A stretch of DNA of 64,000 bases from Neorhizobium huautlense (lineage in GTDB: Bacteria > Pseudomonadota > Alphaproteobacteria > Rhizobiales > Rhizobiaceae), in NCBI RefSeq assembly GCF_030811685.1, contig NZ_JAUSRF010000006.1, positions 248,001 through 312,000 of the forward strand, given 5' to 3'. The translations under genes were made by a program, and so were the position numbers. Shown piece by piece: positions 60,892-64,000 of this stretch. The notes beneath the pieces were generated by a model. It was not told the origin of the DNA and made no database searches. It was given only the letters and a program-made list of their open reading frames with translations. The first letter of the stretch is position 1; each line of letters opens with the position of its first letter.

Positions 60892-60920
60892 GTTATAGGG
60901 TGCAGAACTTATGGCCGCAA
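60892..60920 (-). promoter_or_regulatory. Promoter for the moron gene
   Basis: On the minus strand TTGCGG (60920-60915), a 17-base spacer, and TATAAC (60897-60892) form a sigma70-like promoter 31 bp upstream of the moron start. It lies partly inside the start of the tape measure gene. TTGCGG has four of six -35 consensus bases and TATAAC five of six -10 bases. Confidence 0.6.
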
Positions 60921-63121
60921 CTGAACTTGAGCGCCTTGTGGTTCAGCTTTCGGCTGATATCAAGAAGTACGAAAATGCAATGAACCGTGCTCAGGGTGTG
61001 ACTAACAAGCGCCTTGGTGCGATCCGCAAGCAGGCAGAGTCTAGTAGTGTCGCAATCGCCGCAGCGTTCGCGAAGACCGGTGCGCAGATAGCGGCAGCGT
61101 TTGTCGCGTCGCAGTTCGTTCGTGGTGCGGTGGAGTTGTCAGACGCTGCCACGCGGATCGACAACTCGCTCAAGGTCGCTGGCCTGTCCGGCGAAGAATT
61201 AGAAAGGGTTTACCAGCGCCTTAGCAAGGCGGCTGTAGAGAATGGGGCGCCCGTCGAGACGCTTGCCGCTCTCTACGGGAAAGCTGCCCAAAACCAGAAA
61301 GAGCTCGGCGTCAGTACGGAAGAACTGATTGGCTTTACCAACAATGTGGCGTTGGCGCTGCGCGTTGCTGGCACAGATGCTCAGTCGGCCAGTGGCGCTC
61401 TTCTGCAGCTTGGTCAGGCTCTAGGCGCGGGTAAGGTCCAAGCCGAAGAATTCAATTCAATTCTTGAGGGCGCGCCGACGATCGCGCAGGCGGTTGCGGC
61501 TGGATTGAAGGAAGCCGGAGGATCTGTATCTCGTCTGAAGGCTCTCGTTATCGACGGAAAGATTTCCTCGGAAGCATTCTTCCGCGCGTTTGAGGCCGGG
61601 GCGCCGACGCTTCAGGACAAGGTGAAAAACGCCGTTTTCACGGTTGAACAGGCCAATGTAAACCTGAAGACATCTCTTATTGATGTGGCTCGTGAGTTCA
61701 ACAATAGCACGGGGGCGAGCCGAAACTTCGCAGATGGGATAAACTGGGCAGCGCGTGAAATAGCTGCGTTCGACGTCGCTGGTCTGATAAAAAAAGTTCG
61801 GGATGCTCGCACGGAGATTGATGATTTCTTCAACAGCATTCCGCAATGGCAGGGTCTAAATAAGGCTCTTGGCGTGACGGATGGCGAAGGGCAGTTCATC
61901 AACCCTGCTCTCGATGCGGCTCAGACAAAGATCAAGAACGTCGAAGGCGCGATCATGGATCTGGAGGATCGCATTGAAGCGAATCCTCAAATGGCGATCG
62001 ACACCAGCCCAGCCATGGTGAAGCTCAAGGAGCTGAGGGCAGAACTTTCCAGGCTGCAGGCTCAGATAGGAACGATCCCGGCGACGATCGAAGGGTATCG
62101 CATTGGTGAGACCGGTTTCGAGGCGGTTCCGGGTGGATCGGAGGCCGGAACCAATGGTCAGATGGGCGGTTCTCGAATCCGTGGCGGAAAAAGGCGCCAG
62201 CCATCAGCTGCAGTGGTTACACCCGTATCGCTCTCTGACTTCAAGGCTCCTGTCGGCGGCAAGGAAGCGAAAGCGCGCAAGGAGCGTCTCGATGATTACG
62301 CGAGCGAGATAAAGCAAATCAAAGAGCGGACGGCTGCCGTCATCGCGGAGACCTCGGCGCAGGCTGGTGTAAACCCTTTGATCGAGGATTACGGTTTTGC
62401 TGTCGAGAAAGCACGAGCAAAGCAGGAGTTGCTAACCGCCGCGCAAGAGGCCGGAAAGAAGGTCACTCCTGAGCTTGCGAAAGAGATCGAGAGTCTGTCG
62501 ACCGCTTATGCTCTTGCTGTCGTCGAAAGCGAGCGGCTTTCGGAAAAGCAGGATGAGATCCGCGAACGTGCAGAAAACGCTCTATCGACAGCGAAGGATG
62601 TCACGCGAGGGCTTATCGACGGATTAACAGATGGCGCCAAAGCCGGAGACCTTGTCGTATCCAGCCTGAAGAAAATAGGCGACTCACTGATCAACGATGT
62701 GCTCGACAGCATTTTCAAGATCAATAATGCTGGCGGCGGAGGCGGTGGATTTCTGTCGGGCCTGTTGGGCCTGTTCGGCGGTGGTGGTGGCTTCAAGGCC
62801 AACACCACGTTCGGCCAGTTCATCGGTGCTGTGCCGGGATTTGCCAAGGGTACCAACTTCGCTCCGGGCGGTCTCGCTGTCGTCGGCGAAAAAGGTCCGG
62901 AGCTGGTGAACCTGCCTCGCGGCGCTCAGGTTATTCCCAAAGTTCCTAAAGCCATGGGTGGCGGAGGCGTTTCCGTTTCAATGCCGATCAATATCGATGC
63001 AACGGGGGCCGACAGCGCTGGGCTTGCGCGGGTCGAGCGTCAGCTTGCTAAGCTGAGGGCAGAGCTTCCCGGTACGATCGTCGGCACGGTCAAGGATGCG
63101 CAGAGGCGTAGGGCGATCTAA
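60911..63121 (+). CDS. Tail tape measure protein
   Basis: A 736-residue protein. The N-terminal part (ATELERLVVQLSADIKKYEN then AMNRAQGV) is a coiled-coil. The tape-measure domain follows with VALALRVAGTDAQSASGALL, QLGQALGAGKVQAEEFNSIL and EGAPTIAQAVAAGL. A Gly-rich hydrophobic segment lies around residues 615-635, and the conserved GFAKGTNFAPGGLAVVGEKG then PELVNLPRGAQVIP is near residue 650. Its length sets the tail length. The TAA overlaps the next ATG. Confidence 0.94.
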   Translation: MAATELERLVVQLSADIKKYENAMNRAQGVTNKRLGAIRKQAESSSVAIAAAFAKTGAQIAAAFVASQFVRGAVELSDAATRIDNSLKVAGLSGEELERVYQRLSKAAVENGAPVETLAALYGKAAQNQKELGVSTEELIGFTNNVALALRVAGTDAQSASGALLQLGQALGAGKVQAEEFNSILEGAPTIAQAVAAGLKEAGGSVSRLKALVIDGKISSEAFFRAFEAGAPTLQDKVKNAVFTVEQANVNLKTSLIDVAREFNNSTGASRNFADGINWAAREIAAFDVAGLIKKVRDARTEIDDFFNSIPQWQGLNKALGVTDGEGQFINPALDAAQTKIKNVEGAIMDLEDRIEANPQMAIDTSPAMVKLKELRAELSRLQAQIGTIPATIEGYRIGETGFEAVPGGSEAGTNGQMGGSRIRGGKRRQPSAAVVTPVSLSDFKAPVGGKEAKARKERLDDYASEIKQIKERTAAVIAETSAQAGVNPLIEDYGFAVEKARAKQELLTAAQEAGKKVTPELAKEIESLSTAYALAVVESERLSEKQDEIRERAENALSTAKDVTRGLIDGLTDGAKAGDLVVSSLKKIGDSLINDVLDSIFKINNAGGGGGGFLSGLLGLFGGGGGFKANTTFGQFIGAVPGFAKGTNFAPGGLAVVGEKGPELVNLPRGAQVIPKVPKAMGGGGVSVSMPINIDATGADSAGLARVERQLAKLRAELPGTIVGTVKDAQRRRAI

Positions 63122-63738
63122 TGGTGGTGACATTTCCGCGCGAACTGCCGAATGTCGGTTACGTCACTGCCGATTTCACGCTCGACGATGGCGTGAGGGC
63201 TTCGCCGTCTGGAGCCCGGTTGATCAACTATACCCAGGTGGCCGATCCGACCTGGCGTGCCTCTCTCGTCACTCGATCGCTGGTCTATAGCCAGTTTGCA
63301 GAGTTTGAGGCGTGGTGGATGTCGCTGCGGGGAGGTTTGCGCAGCGTGCTATTCCGTCATCCGCATGTGTGTTTTCCCAAAAATCACGGAAGCAATCAGG
63401 CGCCTGCGAACGATCCGGGCAACCTCGTTTCGGTCTCCTCGGGCAATATCCTGTCGGTCAATGGTGTGGATGTGGGTCTGTCGCTCGTCATTGGCGATCG
63501 TGTCGGGCTGGAGAATTCTGGCCGGTACTATGTGGGGCGGATTTCTGAGGTTTCCGGATCTGGCGAGGCGCGCAGCATTGCAGTCGAGCCGCCGCCATTT
63601 GCAGCGGTTTCAGGCGTGGGCACCGTCGTGCGCTTCGCGAGGCCTGCTCTCTTGATGCGTCCGGTTCCCGGTAGCTGGTCGATGCAGCAATCGTCTGGTC
63701 GATACACTGCGTCTTTCCAACTGGTGGAGGGGCGCTGA
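63121..63738 (+). CDS. Phage tail protein, probably distal tail
   Basis: A 205-residue protein starting in the stop codon of the tape measure gene (TAATG). The first half has ADFTLDDGVRASPSGARLIN and FAEFEAWWMSLRGGLRSVLF; the second half is beta-rich, ending SWSMQQSSGRYTASFQLVEG. Position right after the tape measure gene and general shape suggest a distal-tail protein, but no domain can be named. Confidence 0.65.
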   Translation: MVVTFPRELPNVGYVTADFTLDDGVRASPSGARLINYTQVADPTWRASLVTRSLVYSQFAEFEAWWMSLRGGLRSVLFRHPHVCFPKNHGSNQAPANDPGNLVSVSSGNILSVNGVDVGLSLVIGDRVGLENSGRYYVGRISEVSGSGEARSIAVEPPPFAAVSGVGTVVRFARPALLMRPVPGSWSMQQSSGRYTASFQLVEGR

Positions 63739-64000
63739 TGGCTCTTTCTTCCGAAGTCAAGGCCCTTTACGACGAGGGCCGCATCAGCACGCGCCAGATG
63801 TTGCGTTTTCAGTTTGCGTCAGGCGTTTACGGTTTTATCGCTCGTTCCGAGCCGCTGACCTATGCAGGCGTCGAATACAAGCCGTTTGGCCTGATCGAGG
63901 TGTCCGACATTGGCGGAGGCTCGGGCACCACGGCAGACGGCAGTTTTACTCTGACGCTTGCAGAAAGTCCGGATGATGGCCTGACGCCTGAAGTCCTTCT
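63738..64000 (+). CDS. Phage tail-tip protein, cut by the window edge
   Basis: Starts ATG at 63738, overlapping the preceding stop (TGATG), and is open to the last base. Visible residues MALSSEVKALYDEGRISTRQ and SEPLTYAGVEYKPFGLIEVS look like the N-terminus of a tail hub or DUF2163/DUF1833-like tail protein. The rest is outside the window. Confidence 0.65.
   Translation, partial: MALSSEVKALYDEGRISTRQMLRFQFASGVYGFIARSEPLTYAGVEYKPFGLIEVSDIGGGSGTTADGSFTLTLAESPDDGLTPEVL

Noticed and set aside
1-64000. CRISPR arrays or insertion sequences
   Set aside because: No regularly spaced direct repeats and no transposase gene with terminal inverted repeats were seen.

Overview
The window reads as the chromosome of an alphaproteobacterium of the Rhizobiaceae (Rhizobium/Agrobacterium type). 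The grounds are GC-rich coding throughout, the bolA - J-domain - cobS - cobT block, cpdR, a TIGR02302/DUF4175 protein, DUF2125 and DUF3108 proteins, a DUF982 gene and typical rhizobial intergenic palindromes. This is inferred from gene content and order, not from any database comparison.

Positions 1-36560 are host core genome. From left to right: BolA, a J-domain protein and the aerobic cobaltochelatase subunits CobS/CobT; a phytase-like esterase, a P-loop kinase, a queuosine-precursor transporter and rpmB; DUF3108, a small membrane protein pair, a DUF985 cupin and gloB; a methyltransferase, hisC, tyrC and DUF2125; a gamma-glutamylcyclotransferase; an ftsE-ftsX-ydcF-plsC cluster; hpt and the single-domain response regulator cpdR. 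A roughly 1 kb gene-less stretch (19410-20396) follows, holding a strongly structured, RNA-like segment and two repeat elements. Next come a large Gln-rich TIGR02302 protein, lysA with an LptM-like lipoprotein, argH, tlpA, a vapBC pair, 3-hydroxybutyryl-CoA dehydrogenase, etfAB, a PduO-type cobalamin adenosyltransferase, an SDR, a YihY/BrkB protein, gluQ, an AlkA-like glycosylase, an HNH protein and dsbB.

At 36563 lies an intact tRNA-Leu(CAA), and a tailed-phage prophage starts directly behind it and runs past the right edge (at least 27 kb). The integrase abuts the tRNA. A leftward early operon of small, translationally coupled genes (43957 to 36650) includes a C5-methyltransferase-like protein and a Lar-like zinc ribbon. 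It is interrupted by two genes on the opposite strand, one of which sits behind a sequence matching a host general-stress (EcfG/RpoE2) promoter. The immunity region (44040-45270) has a CI/LexA-like repressor, a Cro-like gene and five copies of the operator AGCC-N5-GGCT. Rightward genes then carry a CII-like regulator, an N6-adenine methyltransferase, a replication-type HTH protein and a NusG-like protein. After a terminator come HNH, terminase, HK97-type head genes (portal, protease, capsid, connectors), tail tube, a tail-assembly chaperone with a GGGAAAA frameshift site, the tape measure gene and tail-tip genes. A small secreted-protein gene lies on the opposite strand between the chaperone and tape measure genes, with its own promoter: a moron.

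The most novel points are the stress-sigma-driven disordered microprotein gene inside the prophage, the structured RNA locus after cpdR, the five-operator immunity switch with a recognisable PL, the phage NusG-like protein, and the antisense secreted moron.
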